Source: a bacterium
GTDB taxonomy: Bacteria > Patescibacteriota > Microgenomatia > Levybacterales > UBA12049
NCBI GenBank assembly: GCA_021813005.1
Contig: JAKAMH010000013.1
Coordinates: forward strand, 1-15,345
Length of the DNA: 15,345 nucleotides
Direction of reading: 5' to 3'
Under the pieces are notes generated by a model. It made no database searches. It was not told the origin of the DNA and saw only the letters and a list, made by a program, of their open reading frames with translations. This document shows, in pieces, positions 6,869 through 13,288 of the stretch (within the stretch, counting starts at the first letter, position 1; every line of letters starts with the position of its first letter). The translations under genes were made by a program, and so were the position numbers.

Positions 6869-6898
6869 AGTATAAACCTCGTCTTTTCTTCTTGTCAA
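6869..6898 (-). promoter_or_regulatory. Strong promoter for the attenuator leader / 122-residue gene
   Basis: TTGACA (6898-6893), spacer of 18 nt, TATACT (6874-6869). This is one of the best consensus matches in the window. The predicted start is near 6862, just before the leader ATG. Its -35 overlaps that of the divergent aspS promoter. Confidence 0.75.
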
Positions 6899-6920
6899 GA
6901 GGCCAAAATACATGTATGAT
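6892..6920 (+). promoter_or_regulatory. Promoter for aspS
   Basis: TTGTCA (6892-6897), 17-nt spacer, TATGAT (6915-6920). The start would be near 6927, giving a leader of about 47 nt, long for this window, with no clear Shine-Dalgarno site before ATG 6974. The -35 hexamer overlaps the minus-strand TTGACA by 5 bases, so the two promoters probably compete for polymerase. Confidence 0.55.
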
Positions 6921-6973
6921 ATGCGGGAGTTCTGCGAATGGCCAGTGGCGTGCAGTAACGAGCCTTAAATATT

Positions 6974-8380
6974 ATGACAAAGATACCTCGGACACTTGTT
7001 AGACAGACACTTGAACATGTTGGCGAAGAGGTCATGGTTGAGGGGTGGGTTAACACCAAGCGTGATCACGGTAAATTGACATTTGTGGATCTTCGGGACA
7101 GGACTGGGATTATGCAGTGCGTTGGGTTTCAGAAGATGGGGGAATTGACAGTCGAGTCTGTCGTACGTCTTGTCGGTATTATCAAAAAACGGCCTGAGAA
7201 GATGGTCAATCCTCAGATTGAGACCGGTACCGTTGAGATGGATGTTACGAGGTATGAAGTGCTTGGGTCAGCCCAAGAACTGCCTATGCCGCTTGATACG
7301 GATGGCTATGAAGTAGGTGAGGAAGTCCGTCTGGCATACCGCTATCTGGATCTAAGACGGCAACGTTTGTACAACACGTTGAAGCTTCGCTCGGACTTCC
7401 TGCAGAACCTTCGTGAGGGGTTACTCGGGGAATCGTTCATAGAAGTTGAAACCCCGATTCTTACCAAATCTACCATGGAGGGAGCGCGGGATTTTCTTGT
7501 CCCGTCCAGGTTCCAACCGGGCAAATTTTACGCACTGCCGCAAAGTCCCCAGCAGTACAAGCAGCTACTGATGGTTGCCGGTATCGAGCGGTACTTTCAG
7601 TTTCCCCGCTGTTTCAGAGATGAAGATCTGCGGGCCGACAGGGGATTTGAGTTTACCCAGCTTGATCTTGAGATGAGCTTTGTTGATCGGGAAATGGTAA
7701 TGACAACTGTCGAGGACATTGTGAAGGCTGCGGTTAAGGCGGTGGGAGGCAGGATAAAGCAGGAAAAATTTCCTGTCCTGACATATGCGGAGGCGATGGA
7801 GAGGTTTGGGGCGGATAAATTTGATATGCGAACGGGCGAAGAGCAGGCAAAAAATATCCTGGCGTTTGCCTGGGTGGTAGATTTCCCGTTCTTCAAAAAA
7901 GTTGATAAAAAAGATGCAGCTGAAATGCGCGACAGCAAAAGCGGTTGGACTTTCACGCATAATCCGTTCAGTGCACCCAAGCCTGAGCATGAAGAGTGGC
8001 TGCTCAATGGTGAACACGTTGGTGAAATTTTGACTACTCAGTATGACTTGGTTTGTAACGGTTATGAAGTAGGTGGGGGAAGTGTGCGGGCGCATACCCC
8101 GGAGCTTTTGCGGGCGACGTATAAGATCATGGGGTATTCGGAGGAACAGATTGAGGAGAGCGTCGGACATATGCTTACGGCTCTTTCATATGGTGCGCCG
8201 CCGCACGGTGGCATTGCGCTGGGAATAGATCGCCTGGTAGCCATTCTTCGCGGGGAACAGTCCATTAAAGAGACGATTGCCTTCCCCATGACGTCAACGG
8301 GCAGGACGGCTGTGATGGATGCACCCTCCAAGGTGTCCGATGAGCAGCTGAAAGAAATTGGGCTCAAAATTTCTGAGTAA
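6974..8380 (+). CDS. aspS: Aspartyl-tRNA synthetase, bacterial type lacking the GAD insertion
   Basis: Class II synthetase of 468 residues. The anticodon-binding OB domain is residues 1-105 (GWVNTKRDHGKLTFVDLRDR). Motif 1 is around ESFIEVETPILTKSTMEGARDF (153-174), motif 2 FQFPRCFRDEDLRADRGFEF (208-227), and motif 3 GIALGIDRLVAILRG (413-427). Motif 2 and SYGAPPHGG are of bacterial, not archaeal, type. Bacterial AspRS is usually near 590 residues because of a GAD domain of about 120 residues inserted between RFG.DK.D.R and WVVDFP. Here DKFDMR (281-286) runs into LAFAWVVDFPFF within ten residues, so that domain is absent. His32 in KRDHGKL is the residue typical of non-discriminating enzymes, which also charge tRNA-Asn with Asp for later amidation by GatCAB. 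The gene is intact, and catalytic motifs are complete. Confidence 0.95.
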   Translation: MTKIPRTLVRQTLEHVGEEVMVEGWVNTKRDHGKLTFVDLRDRTGIMQCVGFQKMGELTVESVVRLVGIIKKRPEKMVNPQIETGTVEMDVTRYEVLGSAQELPMPLDTDGYEVGEEVRLAYRYLDLRRQRLYNTLKLRSDFLQNLREGLLGESFIEVETPILTKSTMEGARDFLVPSRFQPGKFYALPQSPQQYKQLLMVAGIERYFQFPRCFRDEDLRADRGFEFTQLDLEMSFVDREMVMTTVEDIVKAAVKAVGGRIKQEKFPVLTYAEAMERFGADKFDMRTGEEQAKNILAFAWVVDFPFFKKVDKKDAAEMRDSKSGWTFTHNPFSAPKPEHEEWLLNGEHVGEILTTQYDLVCNGYEVGGGSVRAHTPELLRATYKIMGYSEEQIEESVGHMLTALSYGAPPHGGIALGIDRLVAILRGEQSIKETIAFPMTSTGRTAVMDAPSKVSDEQLKEIGLKISE

Positions 8381-8420
8381 TAGTCCTTGCCTCTTGTCTT
8401 AAAATAAAGAATGATTTGTT

Positions 8421-9452
8421 ATGATGAAGGCCAAAAAATCATCACCCAAAAAGGCACATTCCAAGCAAGCGGCCGGACAAACTGGACGGAAATCCGGATT
8501 TCTGGTGAGGATCAGACAATCGAGTCTGGCCCTGAGGTACGTCTCGTCACTTTTTCTCGTCCCGCTTATTCTCCTCGTCCTGCTTGTTATATTTTTCGTC
8601 ATTGACAAGCAAATCCAGCATCTCCTCGTGCGGGACAGTATCTCTCCTGAGATTTCACGTTTTACGCCCGGTGGTTATCCGGTCCTGCAGCATGCTGTGC
8701 CTGTAGTAATTTCTGCCAAATCCGCCTATATTATGGACCTGCCGTCTCACGCCGTGCTTTACCAAAAGAACCCAACGCTTCGTTTTTCAATGGCCTCAAC
8801 TACCAAACTGATGACCGCACTTACCGCTCTCTCGTATTACCGGCTGTCCTCAATTGTTACTGTGCGATCTCCCCATGTTGAGGGATCGGTCATAGGACTT
8901 GTGCCGGGCCAGCAGTTCACCGTGGAAAGTATGCTGTACGCAATGTTTCTGCCATCTGCCAACGATGCAGCGGATACACTGGCAGACAACTATCCCGGGG
9001 GGAGACAGGCATTTGTCGCAAAAATGAATGAAAATGCCAGGAAATATCACCTGATGAATACGCATTATATGGATCCGGCAGGACTTGAGGATGACGAAGA
9101 CTATACGACTGTCGTTGACTTGGCCAGACTCGCTGCGATTGCCATTCAAAACCCGATAATTGCCAGAATCGTTGAGACCAAAAACCATACCATCACGGAT
9201 GTTACCGGCACACATGTGTATCCGCTGCAAAATCTCAATAAGTTGCTGGGCTATGACGGGGTGAACGGGGTCAAAACAGGTACGACCGAGGGTGCGGGAC
9301 AGGTGCTCATCACCTCCCAAAAAGCGGGTGATCACACATACATTGTCGTAGTGATGAAAAGTCAGGATCGATTTGCCGATACCCTACAGCTTCTCTCTGC
9401 CCTATCCGACAGCATTACATATATAAAACCCGAGCTTACATTCCTCAGGTAA
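8421..9452 (+). CDS. D-alanyl-D-alanine carboxypeptidase (low-molecular-weight penicillin-binding protein)
   Basis: A 343-residue serine peptidase of the S11 (PBP5/DacA) family. Active-site motifs are SxxK as S126-T-T-K129, SxN as S179-A-N181, and KTG at 285-287. It removes the terminal D-Ala of peptidoglycan stem peptides outside the membrane. The N-terminus has a basic cytoplasmic stretch (residues 1-33) and one hydrophobic helix (about 36-61), so it is anchored at the N-terminus. The C-terminal domain and amphipathic anchor of PBP5 are missing, a short form common in Gram-positive-like and CPR genomes. An ATG pair (8421, 8424) leaves the exact start ambiguous; no Shine-Dalgarno site is seen. 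It begins 40 nt after aspS and ends at a repeat island. The presence of the gene implies a peptidoglycan wall. Confidence 0.93.
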   Translation: MMKAKKSSPKKAHSKQAAGQTGRKSGFLVRIRQSSLALRYVSSLFLVPLILLVLLVIFFVIDKQIQHLLVRDSISPEISRFTPGGYPVLQHAVPVVISAKSAYIMDLPSHAVLYQKNPTLRFSMASTTKLMTALTALSYYRLSSIVTVRSPHVEGSVIGLVPGQQFTVESMLYAMFLPSANDAADTLADNYPGGRQAFVAKMNENARKYHLMNTHYMDPAGLEDDEDYTTVVDLARLAAIAIQNPIIARIVETKNHTITDVTGTHVYPLQNLNKLLGYDGVNGVKTGTTEGAGQVLITSQKAGDHTYIVVVMKSQDRFADTLQLLSALSDSITYIKPELTFLR

Positions 9453-9484
9453 TTCATCCCCCTTCGCGAAACACCGAGAGTGTC

Positions 9485-9645
9485 AGCTTGCGGATCAGCC
9501 CCGCTAAGCGGGGTCAGAATGAACGGTTTTTCGCTTCGGAGGGATTCCTGCCTGCTCGCCTCGCTGGAACTACGGCGAAGCGGGCCGGCAGGCAGGACAG
9601 CTCCCCTGTGACGCGCAGGGAGAAGATGTCCCGACCGTCGGGTCG
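9485..9645. repeat. Hairpin-rich intergenic repeat island 2
   Basis: The 200 nt between convergent genes (9453-9652) contains four clean inverted repeats. CCCCGC/GCGGGG is at 9499-9513 with a TAA loop, CCTGCCTGC/GCAGGCAGG at 9547-9596 around 32 nt that can pair further, CCCTG/CAGGG at 9604-9620, and CCCGA/TCGGG at 9630-9642. The first is flanked by TCAGAATGA, the reverse complement of the TCATTCTGA word in island 1. The CCTGCCTG and CTCCC(C)TG..CAGGGA words also recur there. This looks like a related mosaic element. A five-T run (9527-9531) lies too far from the first stem for a standard terminator. Confidence 0.65.
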
Positions 9646-9652
9646 TGGAGCT

Positions 9653-10753
9653 TCATTTGGGTGGGGCGGATGGCCCTCGGAGGATGGCGTCTGTTCTGCC
9701 ATAGTCGATTGCCGGTAGGTAGGCAACGAAGTCATTGTCTCCCTCAAATACCACGACCGGCTCCAAATATTGCTGCGGCTCGTCACTCATGTAATAAGCC
9801 AGATAAATTTTGCCGATTAAAACCTGCGTCGTTGTCCCATTGAAAGATACAATAAACGCCTTTCCGTTCTTGAGCTCACTCAACGCTGCTGAGGCCGAAA
9901 TGATAGGATAAGTAGAAGCCGAGTTTTTGTCATATCCCTGGTGGAAGTAATGTGCCTCAACCACCTGTCCCGTGTAAAGTCCTGACGCAACGAGTGCGTT
10001 CATGGGAGACGTAGCAGGTGACTGGTAAACAATCGGTTTACCGTCAACGTTTCCCTGAAACAAATCCACTCGGACTACCTGGGCGCTCCCGATAGTGATT
10101 GCCGGGACAAGTATACCGTTCTGGATGGCAAAGAGCGTTTCTTTGGTTTTGGTCTCGTCAATGTCTCCAGTGTTTGCTCCGATTTGTGACAAAAAGCCCA
10201 TCACTGCCTGGACAGAATCATTCTCATTAGGCAGGTAGGCGGCGGAAAGTACCGGTGGGTAGTTGAGATAGTCTGACGTATAAACAAAATTTTTGCTGAC
10301 AATATTCATGGTGATTGTTTTTGCCAGATCCCGGCTCACGGTCCATCTGTAGTCTGTGGCAGAGAGTTGCAGCTGAGCGGCGTCGGAACTGACCGGATCA
10401 ACGACAAATCCGACGGCTGAAACACCGCTTTTGGCCTGGTCCAGATTGAGCAGCGTTCCTTTGTCCTGGTGTATTGGGTAAACGGGTAGACGATCCGGGA
10501 ACTCAGGCAATGTTCCGGAGATTGTATTATTGACATAGGTTAACTTCTCATCCGTGACACTTTTGGGGAATGACATGGGCGGAAGTTTGCCGAACTCTAC
10601 GGTAGGCGGGGCCACTTTGGGCGGATTGACAGCGTTAAAGACAGATACTCCGATGCGAAAAACGATCATGATAATTATCACCGCACCGGCGATGATAGCC
10701 CCCCCGAGTGCCAATTTTTTGATATCTTCTGTCGTGTCGTGTAAAGTGAGCAT
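9653..10753 (-). CDS. Membrane-anchored extracytoplasmic protein of unknown function, 366 residues
   Basis: From ATG 10753 the protein starts MLTLHDTTEDIKKLALGG, followed by one transmembrane helix (about residues 15-37, AIIAGAVIIIMIVFRIGVSV). A proline-rich linker (NPPKVAPPTVEFGKLPP) comes next, then about 300 residues with alternating beta-strand-like patterns, likely outside the cell. No catalytic motif or known domain is recognised, and no cysteine is present in the large domain, as expected for an exported protein. The open frame extends 46 codons upstream to 10891, but that part crosses the divergent gltX promoter and start, and TATACT lies exactly 6 nt before 10753, so I place the start at 10753. 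Single-anchor proteins like this are common hypothetical surface proteins in CPR genomes. Confidence 0.85.
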   Translation of the reverse strand: MLTLHDTTEDIKKLALGGAIIAGAVIIIMIVFRIGVSVFNAVNPPKVAPPTVEFGKLPPMSFPKSVTDEKLTYVNNTISGTLPEFPDRLPVYPIHQDKGTLLNLDQAKSGVSAVGFVVDPVSSDAAQLQLSATDYRWTVSRDLAKTITMNIVSKNFVYTSDYLNYPPVLSAAYLPNENDSVQAVMGFLSQIGANTGDIDETKTKETLFAIQNGILVPAITIGSAQVVRVDLFQGNVDGKPIVYQSPATSPMNALVASGLYTGQVVEAHYFHQGYDKNSASTYPIISASAALSELKNGKAFIVSFNGTTTQVLIGKIYLAYYMSDEPQQYLEPVVVFEGDNDFVAYLPAIDYGRTDAILRGPSAPPK

Positions 10754-10759
10754 ATCTTG

Positions 10760-10789
10760 AGTATAAGGAAAAGATGAAGTACAATGCAA
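10760..10789 (-). promoter_or_regulatory. Promoter with leaderless start for the 366-residue membrane protein
   Basis: TTGCAT (10789-10784), an 18-nt spacer, and TATACT (10765-10760), with 6 nt to the ATG at 10753. A start site 7 nt after the hexamer would coincide with the start codon. This promoter decides the gene's start over the longer open frame. Confidence 0.65.
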
Positions 10790-10855
10790 GGTGACTGAAG
10801 AGTAAAAAAGCGAAATCTTTCTGCCATCCCGTGCAGAAGGCGGGGGGATCACTTT

Positions 10856-10861
10856 TATAAA
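10856..10861 (+). promoter_or_regulatory. Possible -10 element for gltX
   Basis: TATAAA at 10856-10861 ends 5 nt before the gltX ATG at 10867, again consistent with a leaderless or nearly leaderless message. No good -35 is visible at the expected distance, and there is no Shine-Dalgarno site close to the ATG. Confidence 0.4.
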
Positions 10862-10866
10862 TAAAC

Positions 10867-12318
10867 ATGGTGTTAAGTTCCAAAAAGACAACCGTCAGGA
10901 CAGAAGGAGAAGTACCTGGTAGAAAAAAAATACGAGTGCGGATTGCTCCCAGTCCGACAGGATATCCGCATATCGGAACAATTTACCAGGCGCTATTTGA
11001 TTACGCCTACGCCCGCGGACGAAGCGGAACATTTGTCATTCGCATTGAGGACACAGACCAGGCTCGGTTTGTTATGGATGCGGAAGATGAAATATATAAC
11101 GCCATCGACTGGTTCGGTCTGACGGAAGACGAGAGCCCCAGGAAGGGTGGGCCCTCCGGCCCGTATCGCCAATCGGAACGGCTGGCTATCTACCAGAAGT
11201 ATGCCAGAGAATTGATAGAGAAAGGCAGCGCCTACTATTGCTTTTGTAGCAAAGAACGACTTGAGGAGGTACGACAGAGATTGGCTTCTGAGAAGAAGCA
11301 AGTTATGTATGACAAACATTGCCGCAATCTTACGGATGAGCAGATAGCAGCAAATGTTGCCTCCAATATGCCCCGCACCGTGAGGTTAAGAGTACCTGAA
11401 AATAGGCAGATCAGCTTCACTGACTGGCTTCGGGGAGAAATATCTTTTAATTCTAATCTGGTCGATGACCAGGTACTTCTCAAATCGGACGGATTTCCGA
11501 CATACCACTTGGCAGTAGTCGTGGATGACCATCTGATGGAGATATCACACGTTGTGCGTGGTGAGGAGTGGCTCTCATCAACCCCCAAGCATATCCTACT
11601 GTACCAGGCATTTGGTTGGGAGATTCCCTCTCTTATCCATACACCCATCCTCCGAAATCCGGATAAGTCCAAGCTTTCCAAGCGCCAGGGTCACACCAAT
11701 GTTTCCTGGTACCGGGAAGCGGGATACCTGCCTGAGGCAATCCTTAACTACCTGGCACTTATGGGGTGGAGTCACCCGGAGGGAAAGGAAATCTTTCCAC
11801 TCTCCGAGTTTATTGAGCAATTCGATTTCAAGGATGTCAATCCTATCGGCCCCATATTTGATCTTGCCAAGCTCAACTGGATGAACCAGCATTATATCCA
11901 GGAGACGCGAGATGAAGAACTGCTGGAGCGGCTGCTGGTACATTTTCCGGATCTTCACGACAAAGACCAGAGTTTTCTCTTAAGACTTATGCCGTTGGTG
12001 AAGACACGCATGGATACGCTCAGTGACTTTACCGCGCTCACCCGACATTTTTTCGTAGAGCCGGATTATAGCGTCGAGGACGGGGGAGACAAAAAAATAC
12101 TGGCGGAAACACAAAAGTCTTTGACTGCAGTTAAAAAGTGGCAGGCAGACGCTATTTTTCTGGGGCTCAAATCCGTGATGCAAGAGCACAAAGTTAGAAT
12201 GCCGTTTTTCTATAAGCTCTTCACCGGTGCAGAGCGCGGGCTTCCTCTTCCACAGTCGCTTGAGATCATTGGACGGGATAGGACATTGGCGAGGCTCGAC
12301 AGGGCTCGTGCCGCCTGA
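10867..12318 (+). CDS. gltX: Glutamyl-tRNA synthetase
   Basis: A 483-residue class I synthetase, at the normal GluRS length. It shows RIAPSPTGYPHIGT with the HIGH-type signature at 35-38, RIEDTD (59-64), GPYRQSER, the zinc-site cysteines CFC (125 and 127) with a further Cys at 152, and the KMSKS-type loop SKLSKRQG (268-275), then DLAKLNWMN in the anticodon-binding region. It attaches glutamate to tRNA-Glu; with a non-discriminating AspRS and GatCAB likely in this organism it may also charge tRNA-Gln, but the sequence alone does not decide that. A basic 20-residue extension precedes the usual start of the fold. First gene of a + strand run with the PAP2-like gene 3 nt downstream. Confidence 0.96.
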   Translation: MVLSSKKTTVRTEGEVPGRKKIRVRIAPSPTGYPHIGTIYQALFDYAYARGRSGTFVIRIEDTDQARFVMDAEDEIYNAIDWFGLTEDESPRKGGPSGPYRQSERLAIYQKYARELIEKGSAYYCFCSKERLEEVRQRLASEKKQVMYDKHCRNLTDEQIAANVASNMPRTVRLRVPENRQISFTDWLRGEISFNSNLVDDQVLLKSDGFPTYHLAVVVDDHLMEISHVVRGEEWLSSTPKHILLYQAFGWEIPSLIHTPILRNPDKSKLSKRQGHTNVSWYREAGYLPEAILNYLALMGWSHPEGKEIFPLSEFIEQFDFKDVNPIGPIFDLAKLNWMNQHYIQETRDEELLERLLVHFPDLHDKDQSFLLRLMPLVKTRMDTLSDFTALTRHFFVEPDYSVEDGGDKKILAETQKSLTAVKKWQADAIFLGLKSVMQEHKVRMPFFYKLFTGAERGLPLPQSLEIIGRDRTLARLDRARAA

Positions 12319-12321
12319 CAT

Positions 12322-12909
12322 ATGGACTATCTTGCCCGTACCATTTCCTACGTTGCCAATCCGGTCATTCTTCTACTCCCTGTGCCCTTTCTTCTTGTTT
12401 ACAAATCGACGCAAGACATGTGGTATGCCATCAAATGGGCAGCATTTTCATGGGTATTTGTCCTCATGGTTGCTATTTTTGTGATGGTAGCCGTTCTTAA
12501 AGGCATCTTCACTGATTTCGATGTCTCCAGACGTGAGCAGAGGCCACTCTTGTTTCTTTTTTCATCAGTAACAGCAGTACTCTACACGGGAAGTCTTTTT
12601 CTGCTGCACGGTCCCAAAATTCTGTATGTCGCTATTCTCGGGATTCTTATCGGCATTTTCTTTATTTCGCTTATCAACATTAAGGTAAAGGCAAGTATTC
12701 ATGTGGCAACCATGTCAGCGCTGATCACCGCCATCAGTATTCTCTATGGAGGATTTTACCTGGCTTTGTTGGTGTTCATTCCGGTTATTGCCTGGGCCCG
12801 CATCCGAATTAAGCGTCATACACCCCGTGAGGCATTTATTGGCGCGCTGACCGGCAGTGTTCTGACCTGTGTACTCTATCTGGTGCTTGAGTGGGTTCTC
12901 CATGTATAA
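12322..12909 (+). CDS. PAP2-like polytopic membrane protein
   Basis: A 195-residue protein with about six transmembrane helices. Three short conserved stretches line up with the PAP2 lipid-phosphatase signature: DVSRREQRP (67-75) for motif 1, KASIHVATMSAL (123-134) for motif 2, and ARIRIKRHTPRE (159-170) for motif 3 with Arg160 and His166. However motif 1 has Asp where Lys is usual, the PSGH of motif 2 reads SIHV, and the last Asp is Glu, so activity is uncertain. Position between gltX and the undecaprenol/diacylglycerol kinase supports a role with isoprenoid or glycerolipid phosphates, for example dephosphorylation of an undecaprenyl carrier. It begins 3 nt after the gltX stop, with no Shine-Dalgarno site, so translation is probably coupled. 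Its TAA stop lies inside the dgkA -10 hexamer. Confidence 0.7.
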   Translation: MDYLARTISYVANPVILLLPVPFLLVYKSTQDMWYAIKWAAFSWVFVLMVAIFVMVAVLKGIFTDFDVSRREQRPLLFLFSSVTAVLYTGSLFLLHGPKILYVAILGILIGIFFISLINIKVKASIHVATMSALITAISILYGGFYLALLVFIPVIAWARIRIKRHTPREAFIGALTGSVLTCVLYLVLEWVLHV

Positions 12910-12916
12910 TACGCCT
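12905..12916 (+). promoter_or_regulatory. -10 element giving a leaderless dgkA mRNA
   Basis: Consensus TATAAT at 12905-12910, then 6 nt, then the ATG at 12917. It contains the TAA stop of the preceding gene (12907-12909). No convincing -35 is visible. It matches the geometry seen for yqeY and the 366-residue gene and favours the 12917 start over ATG 12902. Confidence 0.5.
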
Positions 12917-13288
12917 ATGATTGACGTACGTCGTTTTGTAAAATCATTTCACTATGCGGCGCAAGGCATACATTTTGCCTTTCGTCGGGACCAAAATCTC
13001 AGATTTCATTTCTTTATGGCGGTGGTTGTCATCGCGGCAAGTCTCGTCCTTAGTGTCAATCCATTTGAGATGGGGATATTGGGAGTGATGATTCTTTTGG
13101 TTATGGTAACGGAAATGATCAACAGCGCGATCGAGCAAATGGTGGATCTTATTACCAAGGAACACCGTCAGGAAGCGAAGATTGCCAAAGATGTTGCCTC
13201 CGGCATGGTGCTTTTGACGGCCTTAGGATCCATTATCGTCGGCGTTCTCATCTTCACTCCCCATATTATCCGTCTATTTCAGAGGTAG
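12917..13288 (+). CDS. dgkA: Diacylglycerol kinase / undecaprenol kinase family protein
   Basis: A 123-residue membrane kinase with three transmembrane helices, the usual size for the family. The start MIDVRRFVKSFHYAAQGI then AFRRDQNLRFH is characteristic of the Gram-positive-type undecaprenol kinases. The catalytic signature EMINSAIEQMVDLI (66-79) keeps the Glu, Asn, Glu and Asp positions of the DgkA active site, and AKIAKDVASGMVLL (87-100) matches the nucleotide-site loop. It would phosphorylate undecaprenol (or diacylglycerol) with ATP at the inner membrane face, feeding the wall-precursor carrier pool. Longer in-frame starts at 12869 and 12902 exist; 12917 gives the family's normal N-terminus and has TATAAT 6 nt upstream. 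Its TAG directly abuts the stop of the convergent SDR gene. Confidence 0.92.
   Translation: MIDVRRFVKSFHYAAQGIHFAFRRDQNLRFHFFMAVVVIAASLVLSVNPFEMGILGVMILLVMVTEMINSAIEQMVDLITKEHRQEAKIAKDVASGMVLLTALGSIIVGVLIFTPHIIRLFQR

Noticed and set aside
7565..8170. 201-residue open frame on the minus strand
   Set aside because: It lies entirely antisense to aspS, whose catalytic motifs are intact, and has no promoter, start signal or recognisable domain.
9499..9531. CCCCGC/GCGGGG hairpin followed by TTTTT as a terminator for the carboxypeptidase gene
   Set aside because: The T-run begins 13 nt after the stem, too far for intrinsic termination; better explained as part of the repeat island.
10754..10891. 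46-codon N-terminal extension of the 366-residue membrane protein
   Set aside because: It would cross the gltX start and the gene's own promoter, encodes no signal-like sequence, and TATACT lies 6 nt before the shorter start.
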